Assembly (NCBI GenBank): GCA_017415505.1
Contig: JAFQGG010000024.1
Coordinates: forward strand, 1 to 43,602
Length of the DNA stretch: 43,602 nt
Reading direction: 5' to 3'
Source: Clostridia bacterium
GTDB taxonomy: Bacteria; Bacillota; Clostridia; Christensenellales; Borkfalkiaceae
Shown in pieces: positions 23,944 through 35,417 of this stretch (the stretch's first letter is position 1; each line of letters opens with the position of its first letter). Position numbers and translations under genes: made by a program. The notes under the pieces are model-generated. The model was not told the origin of the DNA, made no database searches, and worked only from the letters and a program-made list of their open reading frames with translations.

Positions 23944-26025
23944 TTATTCCTTTTTACCGCGTTTTTCCACGATTTCTTTCGAAATACTACCGGGAACTTC
24001 GCTGTAATGGTCGAACTGCATGGTGAATTGACCACGACCTTGCGTACGGGAACGAAGCTCGGTTGCATAACCGAACATTTCCGACAGAGGAATCTCCGCG
24101 TCAATGATCTTCGCGCCGTTTCTATCGTCCGTGCCGAGAATCGTGCCACGACGACCGGATACGTTACCCATAAGGTCGCCGAAGTAATCTTCGGGCGTGA
24201 TGATTTGCACTTTCATGATCGGTTCAAGCAATACGGGGCTTGCTTTTTCAAGACCGTTCTTGAAGCCCATCGAACCTGCAATTTTGAACGCCATTTCGGA
24301 CGAGTCAACTTCGTGATACGAACCGTCGTATACGACAACCTTGAAATCCACGATTTCATAGCCGGCAAGGTAACCGTTCTTCGCCGCTTCTTGGATACCC
24401 TTGTCGATTGCAGGGATATATTCCTTAGGAATCGAACCGCCGACCGTTGCGTCTTCGAACGCGTAGCCTGCACCCGGTTCTTGAGGAATAAGGCGAAGTT
24501 TACAGTGACCGTATTGACCTTTACCACCCGATTGACGCTTGTACATACCTTCCGCTTCCACTTCTTTTCTGAAAGTTTCGCGGTAAGCTACCTGCGGAGC
24601 ACCAACGTTAGCTTCTACCTTAAATTCACGAAGCAAGCGGTCTACGATAATGTCGAGGTGAAGCTCACCCATACCCGCAATAATCGTTTGACCCGTTTCT
24701 TGATCGGTATACGTCTTGAAAGTAGGATCTTCTTCCGCGAGCTTGATAAGCGCCATCGTCATTTTTTCTTGACCCGCTTTCGTCTTGGGTTCAAGGGAAA
24801 GCTGGATAACGGGTTCAGGGAATAACATCTTTTCAAGAATGATGGGATGTTTTTCGTCGCAAAGCGTATCGCCCGTCGTCGTAAATTTCAAACCAACGAT
24901 CGCACAAATATCACCCGAGCAAATTTCAGGGATATCCTTTCTTTCGTTCGCGTGCATTTGTACCAAACGACCGACTCTTTCCTTCTTTTCTTTCGTGGAG
25001 TTATACACGTAAGAACCTGCGGGGAGTACGCCCGAGTATGCACGGAAATATGCAAGCGAACCAACGAACGGGTCGGTTGCAATTTTGAACGCCAAACCTG
25101 CGAAAGGTTGATCGTCGCCCGTCTTTCTGATTTCTTCTTCGTCCGTATCGGGGTTTACACCCTTAACGCTATCTACGTCCAAAGGACTAGGAAGGAACGC
25201 GATAACCGCATCGAGTAAGAATTGAACGCCCTTATTCTTATACGAAGACCCGCAAAGCATAGGGATTGCTTCCATATTCAAGCAACGGGTACGAAGACCT
25301 GCAATAATATCTTCTTCGGAAAGATCCCCTTCCTCAAAGAATTTTTCCATAAGTTCGTCGCTTGCGGAAGCCGCTTCTTCAACGAGTTTCGCACGGTATT
25401 CGTTTGCAATATCCATCATATCCGCGGGAATGGGTTCTTTACGGAAATCTTTACCAAGATCGTCGTAATATACCTCCGCTTCCATTCTGATAAGGTCGAC
25501 AATACCTTTGAAAGTTTCTTCTTTACCGATGGGAAGTTCGATGGGAACAGGGTTTGCACCGAGTCTTTCACGAATCATTTTTTCTACGCGGAAATAGTCC
25601 GCGCCGTTGATATCCATCTTATTGACGTATGCGATACGGGGAACTTTATAATTATCCGCCTGTCTCCATACCGTTTCAGATTGGGGTTCAACACCACCCT
25701 TTGCACAAAACGTTGCAACGGCACCGTCAAGTACGCGAAGGGAACGCTCTACTTCAACCGTGAAGTCTACGTGACCCGGCGTATCGATAATGTTGAAACG
25801 GTGTCCTTTCCAAACGCAGGTCGTCGCAGCGGAAGTGATCGTAATACCACGTTCCTGTTCTTGCGCCATCCAGTCCATTACGGCAGTACCTTCGTGGGTA
25901 TCACCGATTTTGTGCGTTTTACCCGTATAGAAAAGGATACGTTCGGTCGTCGTCGTTTTTCCGGCGTCGATATGAGCCATAATACCAAAGTTTCTGGTAT
26001 GCAATAAATCGTATTCTCTTGCCAT
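23944..26025 (-). CDS. fusA: Elongation factor G
   Basis: EF-G catalyses GTP-driven translocation of tRNA and mRNA on the ribosome. The 693-residue length is standard. Motifs: [15 protein letters not shown] (G1, 17-31), DTPGHVDF (G3), NKMD (G4), the domain IV block [14 protein letters not shown], and [17 protein letters not shown] near the C-terminus. It follows rpsG by 12 bases in the str operon. Confidence 0.98.
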   Translation of the reverse strand: MAREYDLLHTRNFGIMAHIDAGKTTTTERILFYTGKTHKIGDTHEGTAVMDWMAQEQERGITITSAATTCVWKGHRFNIIDTPGHVDFTVEVERSLRVLDGAVATFCAKGGVEPQSETVWRQADNYKVPRIAYVNKMDINGADYFRVEKMIRERLGANPVPIELPIGKEETFKGIVDLIRMEAEVYYDDLGKDFRKEPIPADMMDIANEYRAKLVEEAASASDELMEKFFEEGDLSEEDIIAGLRTRCLNMEAIPMLCGSSYKNKGVQFLLDAVIAFLPSPLDVDSVKGVNPDTDEEEIRKTGDDQPFAGLAFKIATDPFVGSLAYFRAYSGVLPAGSYVYNSTKEKKERVGRLVQMHANERKDIPEICSGDICAIVGLKFTTTGDTLCDEKHPIILEKMLFPEPVIQLSLEPKTKAGQEKMTMALIKLAEEDPTFKTYTDQETGQTIIAGMGELHLDIIVDRLLREFKVEANVGAPQVAYRETFRKEVEAEGMYKRQSGGKGQYGHCKLRLIPQEPGAGYAFEDATVGGSIPKEYIPAIDKGIQEAAKNGYLAGYEIVDFKVVVYDGSYHEVDSSEMAFKIAGSMGFKNGLEKASPVLLEPIMKVQIITPEDYFGDLMGNVSGRRGTILGTDDRNGAKIIDAEIPLSEMFGYATELRSRTQGRGQFTMQFDHYSEVPGSISKEIVEKRGKKE

Positions 26026-26037
26026 ATCTTACCTCTT

Positions 26038-26508
26038 TTAGAATCTGAAATGCGCGAACGCTTTGTTCGCCTCAGCCATTCTGTGCGTGTCTTCTTTCTT
26101 CTTCACGGAGCCGCCCGCGTTGTTATACGCGTCCACAAGCTCTGCCGCCAAACGCTTAGACATTTCTCTTTCGCTTCTCTTTCTCGTGTTGATAACGATC
26201 CAACGGATTGCGAGCGTTTGACGTCTTTCGGGTCTAATTTCAATGGGAACTTGATAGTTTGCACCACCTACACGGCGCGCTTTAACTTCTACGACAGGCA
26301 TAACGTTTTCCATAGCCTGCTTGAAGATTTCCATCGGGTCCATATTCAATTTTTCACCCATAATTTTGAATGCATCGTAAACGATTGTCTGCGCCGTACC
26401 TTTTTTACCGTCGAGCATAATTTGATTGATAAGCTTGGTTACGACTTTGCTGTTATACATAGGATCGGGCAGAACGTCTCTTTTAGGGACATTACCTCTT
26501 CTAGGCAT
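26038..26508 (-). CDS. rpsG: 30S ribosomal protein S7
   Basis: S7 nucleates assembly of the 30S head and contacts E-site tRNA. The 156-residue product begins [16 protein letters not shown] and contains [23 protein letters not shown] (in parts, about 79-101), all typical. AGGAGGA site. It is preceded by a 255-base structured spacer after rpsL. In Escherichia coli S7 represses its own operon by binding the rpsL-rpsG spacer; a similar control here is inferred from the structure at 26537-26741. Confidence 0.98.
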   Translation of the reverse strand: MPRRGNVPKRDVLPDPMYNSKVVTKLINQIMLDGKKGTAQTIVYDAFKIMGEKLNMDPMEIFKQAMENVMPVVEVKARRVGGANYQVPIEIRPERRQTLAIRWIVINTRKRSEREMSKRLAAELVDAYNNAGGSVKKKEDTHRMAEANKAFAHFRF

Positions 26509-26536
26509 AGTTTTATCCTCCTTTTAATTTTTTGAT

Positions 26537-26741
26537 AAGGGCATTACCCTTCAGTACAGCTATCGCGCTTTCCCTAAAAATTTGAAAAGTGCGAACCTTC
26601 TGCAACTTTCGTTGCATACTGCCTACTTTTATTCGGGGCTTTTTCGAGCTATATTCCGATTGCAAGTAGGTCTTTTGCGTTTTGGTTTTAGTCTTAAAAC
26701 GCAACCGACTTTCGGGATTTTTTAAGAGCGCCCGCCGCTCT
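26537..26741 (-). promoter_or_regulatory. Structured rpsL-rpsG spacer RNA, candidate S7 autoregulatory site
   Basis: The 255-base spacer can form at least five stems on the minus strand: AGAGCG/CGCTCT (26725-26741, 5-base loop), TTGCGTTTT/AAAACGCAA (26675-26704), CCTACTT/AAGTAGG enclosing a smaller stem (26622-26670), TGCAAC/GTTGCA with a GAAA tetraloop (26601-26616), and AAGGG/CCCTT (26537-26551), the last just before the rpsG ribosome binding site. No clear sigma-A promoter is present. S7 binding and translational coupling are inferred by analogy with Escherichia coli. Confidence 0.55.
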
Positions 26742-26763
26742 CTCGTTTTGCATTACCCGTAAA

Positions 26764-27135
26764 TTACTTAGGGCGTTTTGCACCGTATTTGGAACGGGAT
26801 TGCTTACGCTTTGCAACGCCGGCGGTGTCAAGCGCGCCACGGATGATGTGATAACGTACACCGGGCAAGTCCTTAACACGTCCGCCTCTAATCAAAACGG
26901 AGCTGTGCTCTTGAAGGTTGTGACCTTCACCGGGAATGTAGACCGTACCTTCCTGCTTGTTCGTAAGACGCACACGGGCAATCTTACGCATAGCGGAGTT
27001 CGGCTTCTTAGGAGAAGTCGTGGTTACGGACAAACATACGCCGCGCTTTTGGGGGCAGTTGTCGAGAATCGGGCTCTTGGATTTGTAGGTGAGCTTTTCT
27101 CTGCCCTTTTTGATGAGCTGGTTGATAGTAGGCAT
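26764..27135 (-). CDS. rpsL: 30S ribosomal protein S12
   Basis: S12 sits at the decoding centre and affects accuracy. The 123-residue product begins [15 protein letters not shown] and contains [18 protein letters not shown] with the lysine at the position where streptomycin-resistance changes occur in other bacteria (wild type here), and [16 protein letters not shown]. First gene of the str operon, with an AAGGAGG site, its own promoter (27299-27327) and a structured 5' leader. rpoB/rpoC, which usually lie upstream, are replaced by valS. Confidence 0.98.
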   Translation of the reverse strand: MPTINQLIKKGREKLTYKSKSPILDNCPQKRGVCLSVTTTSPKKPNSAMRKIARVRLTNKQEGTVYIPGEGHNLQEHSSVLIRGGRVKDLPGVRYHIIRGALDTAGVAKRKQSRSKYGAKRPK

Positions 27136-27176
27136 AAATTTGACCTCCTTGTAAAATTTTGGAATATATTTTTCTC

Positions 27177-27296
27177 GAAATTGCCCTTATCGCAATTTCA
27201 AAGAAAGCGAAATAAAATCCGTTGCGCTTGTCCAAAAACCCTTTTTTCGTTGGTTTTTGCTCGTGAGGGCATAGTACGCCCAAAGTCGCAACGGAT
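27177..27296 (-). promoter_or_regulatory. Structured rpsL mRNA leader
   Basis: The transcript from 27292 or so carries two modules. The first is closed by a perfect 10-bp stem, ATCCGTTGCG with CGCAACGGAT (27287-27296 with 27217-27226), enclosing GGGC/GCCC and CAAAAACC/GGTTTTTG hairpins, a three-way junction. The second is a perfect 8-bp hairpin, GAAATTGC/GCAATTTC (27177-27199), about 40 bases before the ATG. Ribosomal protein or other translational feedback is the likely purpose. I do not recognise a named Rfam-type leader. Confidence 0.65.
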
Positions 27297-27298
27297 AT

Positions 27299-27327
27299 AT
27301 TTTACCATTAAAAACGGGATTTGTCAA
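27299..27327 (-). promoter_or_regulatory. Promoter of the str operon
   Basis: On the minus strand TTGACA (27322-27327), 17-base spacer, TAAAAT (27299-27304). The perfect palindrome TCAAACGTTTGA (27324-27335) overlaps the -35 element. Confidence 0.85.
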
Positions 27328-27407
27328 ACGTTTGAACGGACTTTTTTACAAACTTTTTAATATTTTTTCCGTTTTTGGCTATTTTATACTTTTTTTAATC
27401 GATTTCA

Positions 27408-27443
27408 CGCTTGAAGGGCGAGAATTCTCCCGCACTTCAAGCG
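27408..27443 (-). terminator. Strong hairpin after valS
   Basis: CGCTTGAAG pairs with CTTCAAGCG and the stem continues inside with GGGAG/CTC.CC around AATT. It starts 8 bases after the valS stop. The expected T-run on the minus strand is missing, so termination may depend on the stem alone. Confidence 0.7.
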
Positions 27444-27450
27444 CAAAATG

Positions 27451-30072
<2,622 letters not shown>

Positions 30073-30120
30073 AATACTGACCATTCCTCGTATATTTTTT
30101 CTTTACTGCTCAAACTCAAA

Positions 30121-30138
30121 CTGCCGAAAAAACGGCAG
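30121..30138 (-). other. Leader hairpin of valS
   Basis: CTGCCG and CGGCAG form a perfect 6-bp stem with a six-T loop in the valS transcript, just after the transcription start. Too short for a T-box. On the plus strand the loop is A-rich. Confidence 0.6.
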
Positions 30139-30148
30139 GGTAACTAAT

Positions 30149-30177
30149 ATTATAGTACTTTTACCGACGATTGTCAA
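30149..30177 (-). promoter_or_regulatory. Promoter of valS
   Basis: On the minus strand TTGACA (30172-30177), 17-base spacer, TATAAT (30149-30154). Its -35 overlaps the -35 of the divergent promoter. Confidence 0.85.
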
Positions 30178-30200
30178 TTATTAACGCCCACTCATATAAT
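30171..30200 (+). promoter_or_regulatory. Divergent promoter of the ABC importer
   Basis: TTGTCA (30171-30176), 18-base spacer, TATAAT (30195-30200). The -35 is the complement of the valS -35, so the two polymerases would compete for the same seven bases. Confidence 0.6.
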
Positions 30201-30241
30201 ATATTATTCTAAAATTTTTTTATTTGGAGAGTTATCCCATC

Positions 30242-31258
30242 ATGAAAAAGGCAACGAAAACTTTTTGCGCGGCACTCGCCGCCTGCTTCACATTCCTCCC
30301 CCTTTCCGCATGCAAAAAAGACGAAAGCGGAATGAAAACCTTACAAATCAACGAAGTAACCCATTCCGTATTTTACGCGCCCCTCTATCTTGCCGACGCG
30401 CTCGGATACTTCGAAGAGGAAAAAATCAAAATCGAACTCACCAACGGCGGTGGCGCTGACAACGTTATGTCCGCCGTTCTCTCCGGGGACGCAGATATCG
30501 GTTTTTGCGGTCCGGAAGCCGCGCTGTACGTACTCGTCGGCGGTTCGTCCGACGTGCCCACGGTATTCGGGCAACTTACCAAGCGGGACGGTTCTTTCCT
30601 CGTTTCGAGAAAAGCCGAGCCGAATTTCAAGTGGGAAGATTTGAAAGGCAAAGAGATTCTCGCAGGAAGAAAGGGTGGCGTACCCGCTATGACTTTCGAG
30701 TATATACTTACCGAGCACAATCTTAAAGACGGCGTGGATTTGACCTTGAACTACGACGTGGCGTTCAATTTAATGACGAGCGCGTTCGAAGCGGGCACGG
30801 GCGATTATTGTACTATGTTCGACCCCGTTGCCTACGAATACGAAGCCGCGGGAAAAGGATTCGTGGTTGCGTCCGTAGGCGAAGCCTCGGGCGAAGTGCC
30901 CTATACCTGTTTCATGGCGAAAAATTCTTGGCTCGAAGACAACGAAACCGTAGCGGAAGGCTTCCTTCGCGCAGTGACGAAAGCCGTGAAATATATCAAC
31001 GAAACACCCTCTGCGACCGTCGCCCCCTACCTCGTTTCTTATTTCGAGGGTACGAGCGAAGCCTCGCTCGCAGCGTCCGTGGAGCGTTATCGCAAAATCG
31101 ACGCTTGGAGAACGGAGCTTTCCATGACGGAAGCAAGTTTTAACCGCTTACAGGATATTATCGAAAACGCGGGTGAGCTTACCCGTCGTGCGCAAATCGA
31201 CGAACTCGTCGATAATTCGTACGCAGAAAAAGTATACGACGAGGTTTATAAAACCTAA
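30242..31258 (+). CDS. NMT1/SsuA-type ABC transporter substrate-binding lipoprotein
   Basis: The 338-residue protein has a lipoprotein signal peptide with lipobox LSAC (lipidated C24) and then the NMT1-like fold: LQINEVTHSVFYAPLYLADALGYF (in parts), TNGGGADNVMSAVLSGDADIGFCGPEAA and LKGKEILAGRKGGVPAMTFEYIL. This family binds nitrate, sulfonates, taurine or thiamine/pyrimidine precursors; nothing here selects a substrate. No TPP riboswitch or T-box lies in the short leader, which weakens a thiamine assignment. A TTG further upstream overlaps the ribosome binding site and was rejected; the ATG at 30242 follows GGAGAG. Operon with an ATPase and permease. Confidence 0.88.
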   Translation: MKKATKTFCAALAACFTFLPLSACKKDESGMKTLQINEVTHSVFYAPLYLADALGYFEEEKIKIELTNGGGADNVMSAVLSGDADIGFCGPEAALYVLVGGSSDVPTVFGQLTKRDGSFLVSRKAEPNFKWEDLKGKEILAGRKGGVPAMTFEYILTEHNLKDGVDLTLNYDVAFNLMTSAFEAGTGDYCTMFDPVAYEYEAAGKGFVVASVGEASGEVPYTCFMAKNSWLEDNETVAEGFLRAVTKAVKYINETPSATVAPYLVSYFEGTSEASLAASVERYRKIDAWRTELSMTEASFNRLQDIIENAGELTRRAQIDELVDNSYAEKVYDEVYKT

Positions 31259-31273
31259 AAGAAGGACACGCAA

Positions 31274-32008
31274 ATGAAAGAAGTTTTACGCTTTGATAAC
31301 GTTTCGATGCACTACCACAGTAAACAGGGCGAAACGGTGGCGGCGCAAGGATTGAATTTTTCCGTTACGGAGGGTGAATTCGTCGCGATTATCGGACCGT
31401 CAGGTTGCGGAAAAACCACCTTGCTATCTCTTGCCGCAGGGTTGTTACAGCCCACGGAGGGAAAAGTGATATCCAACGGTTGCTCGTTTGGGTATATGCT
31501 ACAAAAAGACGAACTGTTTCCTTGGCGAACGATTGAAAAAAATATTTTCTTACCCTTGGAAATTAAGAAAAAAAATACCCCCGCACAGCGGGAGCGCGCG
31601 CTAATGCTCGCGGAAAAATACGGTTTGGGGCAATTTTTGAAGAATTATCCAAGTTCGCTTTCGGGCGGTATGCGACAGCGCGCCGCGCTCATTCGCACCC
31701 TTGCCGTCGATCCGAGCGTTTTGCTTCTCGACGAACCGTTTTCCGCGCTCGATTACCAAACGCGACTTTCCGTATGCGACGACGTATATAAAATCATACG
31801 AAGCGAAAAAAAGACGGCACTTTTGATAACGCACGATATTAGCGAAGCAATTTCGGTGGCGGACAGAATCCTCGTTCTTTCCCGTCGCCCCGCGCGCGTC
31901 GTATCCTCGCATACGCTCTCGTTCCCCGAAAACGAACCGTTGAAGAGAAGAGAAAACAAAGAATTCTCAAAATGGTTCGAATTGCTTTGGAAGGAGTTAA
32001 ACGCATGA
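31274..32008 (+). CDS. ABC transporter ATP-binding protein, SsuB/TauB/NrtD family
   Basis: The 244-residue ATPase drives import for the binding protein encoded before it. Motifs: GPSGCGKTTLLSLAAGLL (Walker A), MLQKDELFPWRTIEKNI (Q-loop with the LFPW pattern of this subfamily), LSGGMRQRAALIR (signature), LLLDEPFSALDYQTR (Walker B and D-loop) and LLITHDISEA (H-loop). A gap of 15 bases separates it from the upstream gene, with a GAAGGA site. The stop overlaps the permease start by 4 bases. Confidence 0.92.
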   Translation: MKEVLRFDNVSMHYHSKQGETVAAQGLNFSVTEGEFVAIIGPSGCGKTTLLSLAAGLLQPTEGKVISNGCSFGYMLQKDELFPWRTIEKNIFLPLEIKKKNTPAQRERALMLAEKYGLGQFLKNYPSSLSGGMRQRAALIRTLAVDPSVLLLDEPFSALDYQTRLSVCDDVYKIIRSEKKTALLITHDISEAISVADRILVLSRRPARVVSSHTLSFPENEPLKRRENKEFSKWFELLWKELNA

Positions 32009-32814
32009 AAAACGAAAGACCGTACTCGAAAGAGCATCTGCTCTATCTTCGAAACACACGAAAGAAAAATATACTTATCAACGTTGCGAGAATCACGATT
32101 TTATTAGTATTTCTCCTTATTTGGGAATTGTCTGCAACTTTGGAATGGGTGAATCCGTTTATCACGAGTTCCCCTTCGAGAATCGTGACCGCAATCGTGG
32201 ATTTGTATAAAAACGGAACGCTTTTCTATCACGTCGGAACTACGCTTTGGGAAACGCTCGCAGGGTTTGCCCTCGCCGTTCTCCTCGGCTACGGGATCGC
32301 GCTTTTGCTTTGGTGGAGCGAAGCCGTACGAAGAATTACCGAACCGTATTTCGTGGTTTTGAACGCACTCCCTAAAATCGCCCTCGGACCGCTTATCATT
32401 ATTTGGTGCGGTACGGGCAGTAAAGCAATCGTCTTTATGACGATTCTTATCGGCTTGATCGTGGCGATATTGAATATGCTCAACGGGTTCATGGCAACCG
32501 ACCAAAGCAAATTGCTTCTCTTGCGCTCCATGGGCGCAAGCAAATTGCAAATCCTCACCAAACTCGTTATTCCCTCTTCTATGCCCAATTTTATCTCCAT
32601 GTTGAAAATCAACGTCGGCATGGCTTGGATAGGATCTATCATGGGAGAATATATCGTTTCCAAGGCGGGGATAGGATATTTGATCGTCTACGGCGGGCAG
32701 GTATTCAAACTCGACCTCGTCATGAGCGCGGTGTTTATCCTTTGCTTACTTGCCGCAGCCATGTACGCCTTGGTTGCGCTCGTGGAAAAACTCGTAATCA
32801 AAAACGACAAATAA
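32005..32814 (+). CDS. ABC transporter permease, SsuC/TauC family
   Basis: A 269-residue inner-membrane protein with about six membrane segments; the EAA-type docking loop is LLLLRSMGASKLQILTKLVIPSSMP (in parts, about 170-195). It begins MKNERPYSKEHLLYL. An in-frame upstream start at 31972 lies inside the ATPase gene and lacks a ribosome binding site, while the AAGGAG site is placed 8 bases before 32005. Last gene of the importer operon; terminator follows. Confidence 0.92.
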   Translation: MKNERPYSKEHLLYLRNTRKKNILINVARITILLVFLLIWELSATLEWVNPFITSSPSRIVTAIVDLYKNGTLFYHVGTTLWETLAGFALAVLLGYGIALLLWWSEAVRRITEPYFVVLNALPKIALGPLIIIWCGTGSKAIVFMTILIGLIVAILNMLNGFMATDQSKLLLLRSMGASKLQILTKLVIPSSMPNFISMLKINVGMAWIGSIMGEYIVSKAGIGYLIVYGGQVFKLDLVMSAVFILCLLAAAMYALVALVEKLVIKNDK

Positions 32815-32819
32815 ACGAC

Positions 32820-32852
32820 TCGCCCGCTCGTTTTAGAGCGGGCGAATTTCTT
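32820..32852 (+). terminator. Terminator of the ABC importer operon
   Basis: TCGCCCGCTC and GAGCGGGCGA form a perfect 10-bp stem with a GTTTTA loop, followed by ATTTCTTT. Confidence 0.85.
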
Positions 32853-32932
32853 TGCTATCGTTTTATAAATACGCGTGCAGATTCGTTTGCGTTCACTCGG
32901 ATAACCGGGATTCACTCAAATTCGCGTTACTC

Positions 32933-33131
32933 GCGTACTTGCCCGTACGCGACCAAGACGAAACACAAGCGCGACGAAGTTCCACGAACGAGGTTTCCGT
33001 TTATGCCCAAGGCGAGCGAAGTAAAAACAAGCAAGACGCGAGTCGAACGAGAAGCGCGCGGATTCGTCGCAGGGAGCGTACTTGCCCGTACGCGACCAAG
33101 ACGAAACGCAAGCGCGACGAAGTTCCACGAA
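32933..33131. repeat. Two copies of a 56-bp extragenic repeat
   Basis: The 56 bases at 32933-32988 recur at 33076-33131 with one difference (A or G in AAAC-CAAG). Each copy starts with a hairpin GCGTAC-TTGCCC-GTACGC. Between them lies GC-rich sequence, and an 11-bp inverted pair GTAAAAACAAG (33021-33031) with CTTGTTTTTAC (33139-33149) brackets the second copy. No gene is credible in this 331-base gap. It looks like a dispersed intergenic repeat of the genome; other copies are not visible in the window. Confidence 0.8.
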
Positions 33132-33145
33132 GCAGATTCTTGTTT

Positions 33146-34006
33146 TTACCCCTTTACTGCACCGGAAGTTACCCCTTCTACATAATACCGTTGCATACTC
33201 ATGAAAAGGGAAACGATAATACCGCCGACGACGAACGCACCGGCGCAAAAGACGGTGAAATTGTCGTTGAAGCTGTTCTTTTCGGCGTTGATCATTTTGT
33301 ACAAGCCGAGGGAAACGGTGTATTTATCCCGATCGCTAATGATGGTGTTGACGAAAATGAAATCGCACCAAGGCGAGATAAAGCTCGTCAAAACGGTGTA
33401 GACGATAATAGGTTTCGCCATGGGAAGAATGATTTTCCAAAAGACAACGGGTTGGCTCGCGCCGTCTAAAATCGCCGCTTCTTCCATGGCGCGGGGTACG
33501 GTGTCGAAAAAGCCTTTACAGATATAATACGACAACGCCGCGCTTCCCGAATATACGAGAATCAAAGCCAAAAGCGAGTTGGTAAGCCCCATGGCTTTCA
33601 AGATAAAATAGACGGCGATCATGCTCATAAACCCCGGGAACATTCCGAGTACGAGCAAGATATTCATAATCGGCTTTCGCAAGCGGAAACGCAAGCGGGA
33701 AAGCGCGTAGCTTACCATGAGAATGAACGCCGTGGAAAGTGCGCACGAGCAAACGGAAACGAGCAAGGTATTGGCAAGCCATTTTGAAAACATAGTATCG
33801 CCAAACAGCCGAGTAAAGTTCCCTATCCCTAACCGCAAACCGCTTGGAAAGAGCGTATTGATAATCCCCGTCGAGGGCGTTACGCGAAACGCCGTATACA
33901 CCAAATAGGCAATCGGGAGCACCCAAAGAATCCCCAACACGGATAAAACGGCGTATACCAAGATATTGGAAGCGTTTTTTCTTATTTTCGAAAGCGTTAC
34001 GGTCAT
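33146..34006 (-). CDS. malG: Maltodextrin ABC transporter permease MalG
   Basis: A 286-residue membrane protein with six expected membrane segments and the MalG-type EAA loop MEEAAILDGASQPVVFWKII (about 180-200). It partners with MalF for import of maltose or longer maltodextrins. Its start overlaps the malF stop by 4 bases. The last codons run into the extragenic repeat region without a clear terminator. Confidence 0.92.
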   Translation of the reverse strand: MTVTLSKIRKNASNILVYAVLSVLGILWVLPIAYLVYTAFRVTPSTGIINTLFPSGLRLGIGNFTRLFGDTMFSKWLANTLLVSVCSCALSTAFILMVSYALSRLRFRLRKPIMNILLVLGMFPGFMSMIAVYFILKAMGLTNSLLALILVYSGSAALSYYICKGFFDTVPRAMEEAAILDGASQPVVFWKIILPMAKPIIVYTVLTSFISPWCDFIFVNTIISDRDKYTVSLGLYKMINAEKNSFNDNFTVFCAGAFVVGGIIVSLFMSMQRYYVEGVTSGAVKG

Positions 34007-35400
34007 TGAAAAGCGTCCTCCCTTTTTGCCGACGATGTTTTGTTATAGGTGATCAAAGAAAGCGTTGCGCTAATCACGAAAATGACGATACCGATTACCG
34101 ACGCCACGTTGTATTGCGGGTTTCTATCCGTCGTAAGACGGTATAACCAAGTAACGAGAAGGTCGGTTGACTGAGCTTGCGAACCGCCCCCGTAGTGCAA
34201 ATTATCCACGGGTCCTCCGCCCGTAAGCAACCATATCACGTTGAAATTGTTGATATTTCCGACGAATTGCGTAATAAGATACGGCGTCGTGATATGCAAC
34301 ATATACGGAAGCGTTACGTTGAAAAAGATTCTCGCGGGCGACGCACCGTCAATCCTCGCCGCTTCGTAATAATCGGCGGGAATGTTCATCAATATTCCCG
34401 AACACATCAAAAGCGTGTACGGCACGCCAATCCAAATATTGACGAGAATAATCATAACTCTCGGCAACAAGGACAGATATCTTTGATCGGTAAGCCACAG
34501 TATATTCGTACCGAGTATTTTATTCAAAATCCCGTCGCCGTCGAGTATTTTTTGCATCAACAAAAGGGTAACGAATTGCGGTACGGCGATTGCTAAAACG
34601 AAAAGCGTACGCCACAGCATTTTGAGTTTTATCCCCTTTTTATTAATCATGAGCGCGATAACGAGTCCTAAAAAATAGTTGGTAAAAGTCGCGAAAAACG
34701 CCCAAATAAAAGTCCAAGCCAAAACCCGCAAAAACACGAAAGCAAAACCAGTCGTCCCGCCCGAAAGGGAAAAGAGCGTTTTGAAGTTGGCAAACCCCAC
34801 CCAATCAAACAGTTTTCCCGGCGGAGTATGCGCGTAATCGTAATTGGTAAAGGCTATGAGTACCATAAACACGAGTGGCATTACGGTGAACACGAGAAGT
34901 CCCAAAAAGGGGAGCGTCAACAGGGGAAAATGAAATTTTTCGTTGAGCAAAGTATTCCAATCCTCTCGAAAAGAAGTTACCTTTTCCCCCGCAGCAATCT
35001 TTTTATCGTTTTGATAACTGCCCTTGATATTCGAAACCCAAACGACGATAAACAAGGCAATCAAAAGAAGGCTCGCTACCCCGTAGAGCAAAATCAAAAA
35101 GCTGTTATCCCCTCTAATTTTCTCGAAAATCTGCAACTCCTCGTTCCAAATTTCCCCCGAAAGTTTCGTACCTAAATTCCCTGAAAACAAATGCCCGATA
35201 TAATACCCGCCGAAAAACACCATGAAGCCCACGAACGCGAGTTCGGCAAGCAAATACGCCACGCCTTTTACGATTTGACCGCGCGCAAGTTGCCCCGCGC
35301 CCATTACCAAAAAGGAAAGCTTTGTATACGCCGATCCTTTTCTAAACGCCGTAACGATCTCGCTAAAAAAACCGCACTTACTCCCCGTTCTTTTCTTCAT
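34003..35400 (-). CDS. malF: Maltodextrin ABC transporter permease MalF
   Basis: A membrane protein of about 465 residues. Two additional membrane segments in the first 150 residues precede the conserved six-segment core, the usual Gram-positive MalF layout. The docking loop is YYEAARIDGASPARIFFNVTL (in parts, about 355-375). A line of conserved residues WLLTGGGP lies near the C-terminus. Two ATGs (35406 and 35400) follow a GGGGGA site; the second, 6 bases away and starting MKKRTGSK, fits better. No ATPase (malK/msmX) is encoded nearby, so a shared ATPase elsewhere probably energises it. Confidence 0.9.
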   Translation of the reverse strand: MKKRTGSKCGFFSEIVTAFRKGSAYTKLSFLVMGAGQLARGQIVKGVAYLLAELAFVGFMVFFGGYYIGHLFSGNLGTKLSGEIWNEELQIFEKIRGDNSFLILLYGVASLLLIALFIVVWVSNIKGSYQNDKKIAAGEKVTSFREDWNTLLNEKFHFPLLTLPFLGLLVFTVMPLVFMVLIAFTNYDYAHTPPGKLFDWVGFANFKTLFSLSGGTTGFAFVFLRVLAWTFIWAFFATFTNYFLGLVIALMINKKGIKLKMLWRTLFVLAIAVPQFVTLLLMQKILDGDGILNKILGTNILWLTDQRYLSLLPRVMIILVNIWIGVPYTLLMCSGILMNIPADYYEAARIDGASPARIFFNVTLPYMLHITTPYLITQFVGNINNFNVIWLLTGGGPVDNLHYGGGSQAQSTDLLVTWLYRLTTDRNPQYNVASVIGIVIFVISATLSLITYNKTSSAKREDAFQ

Positions 35401-35417
35401 GCCCATTCCCCCGTCCT

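Noticed and set aside
30085-30180. T-box riboswitch upstream of valS
   Set aside because: The leader is about 60 bases with a single short hairpin; no room for a T-box or specifier loop.
32916-33248. Arginine-rich open frames across the repeat region
   Set aside because: Several phases and both strands are open because the repeat is GC-rich and stop-poor; none has a ribosome binding site or domain.
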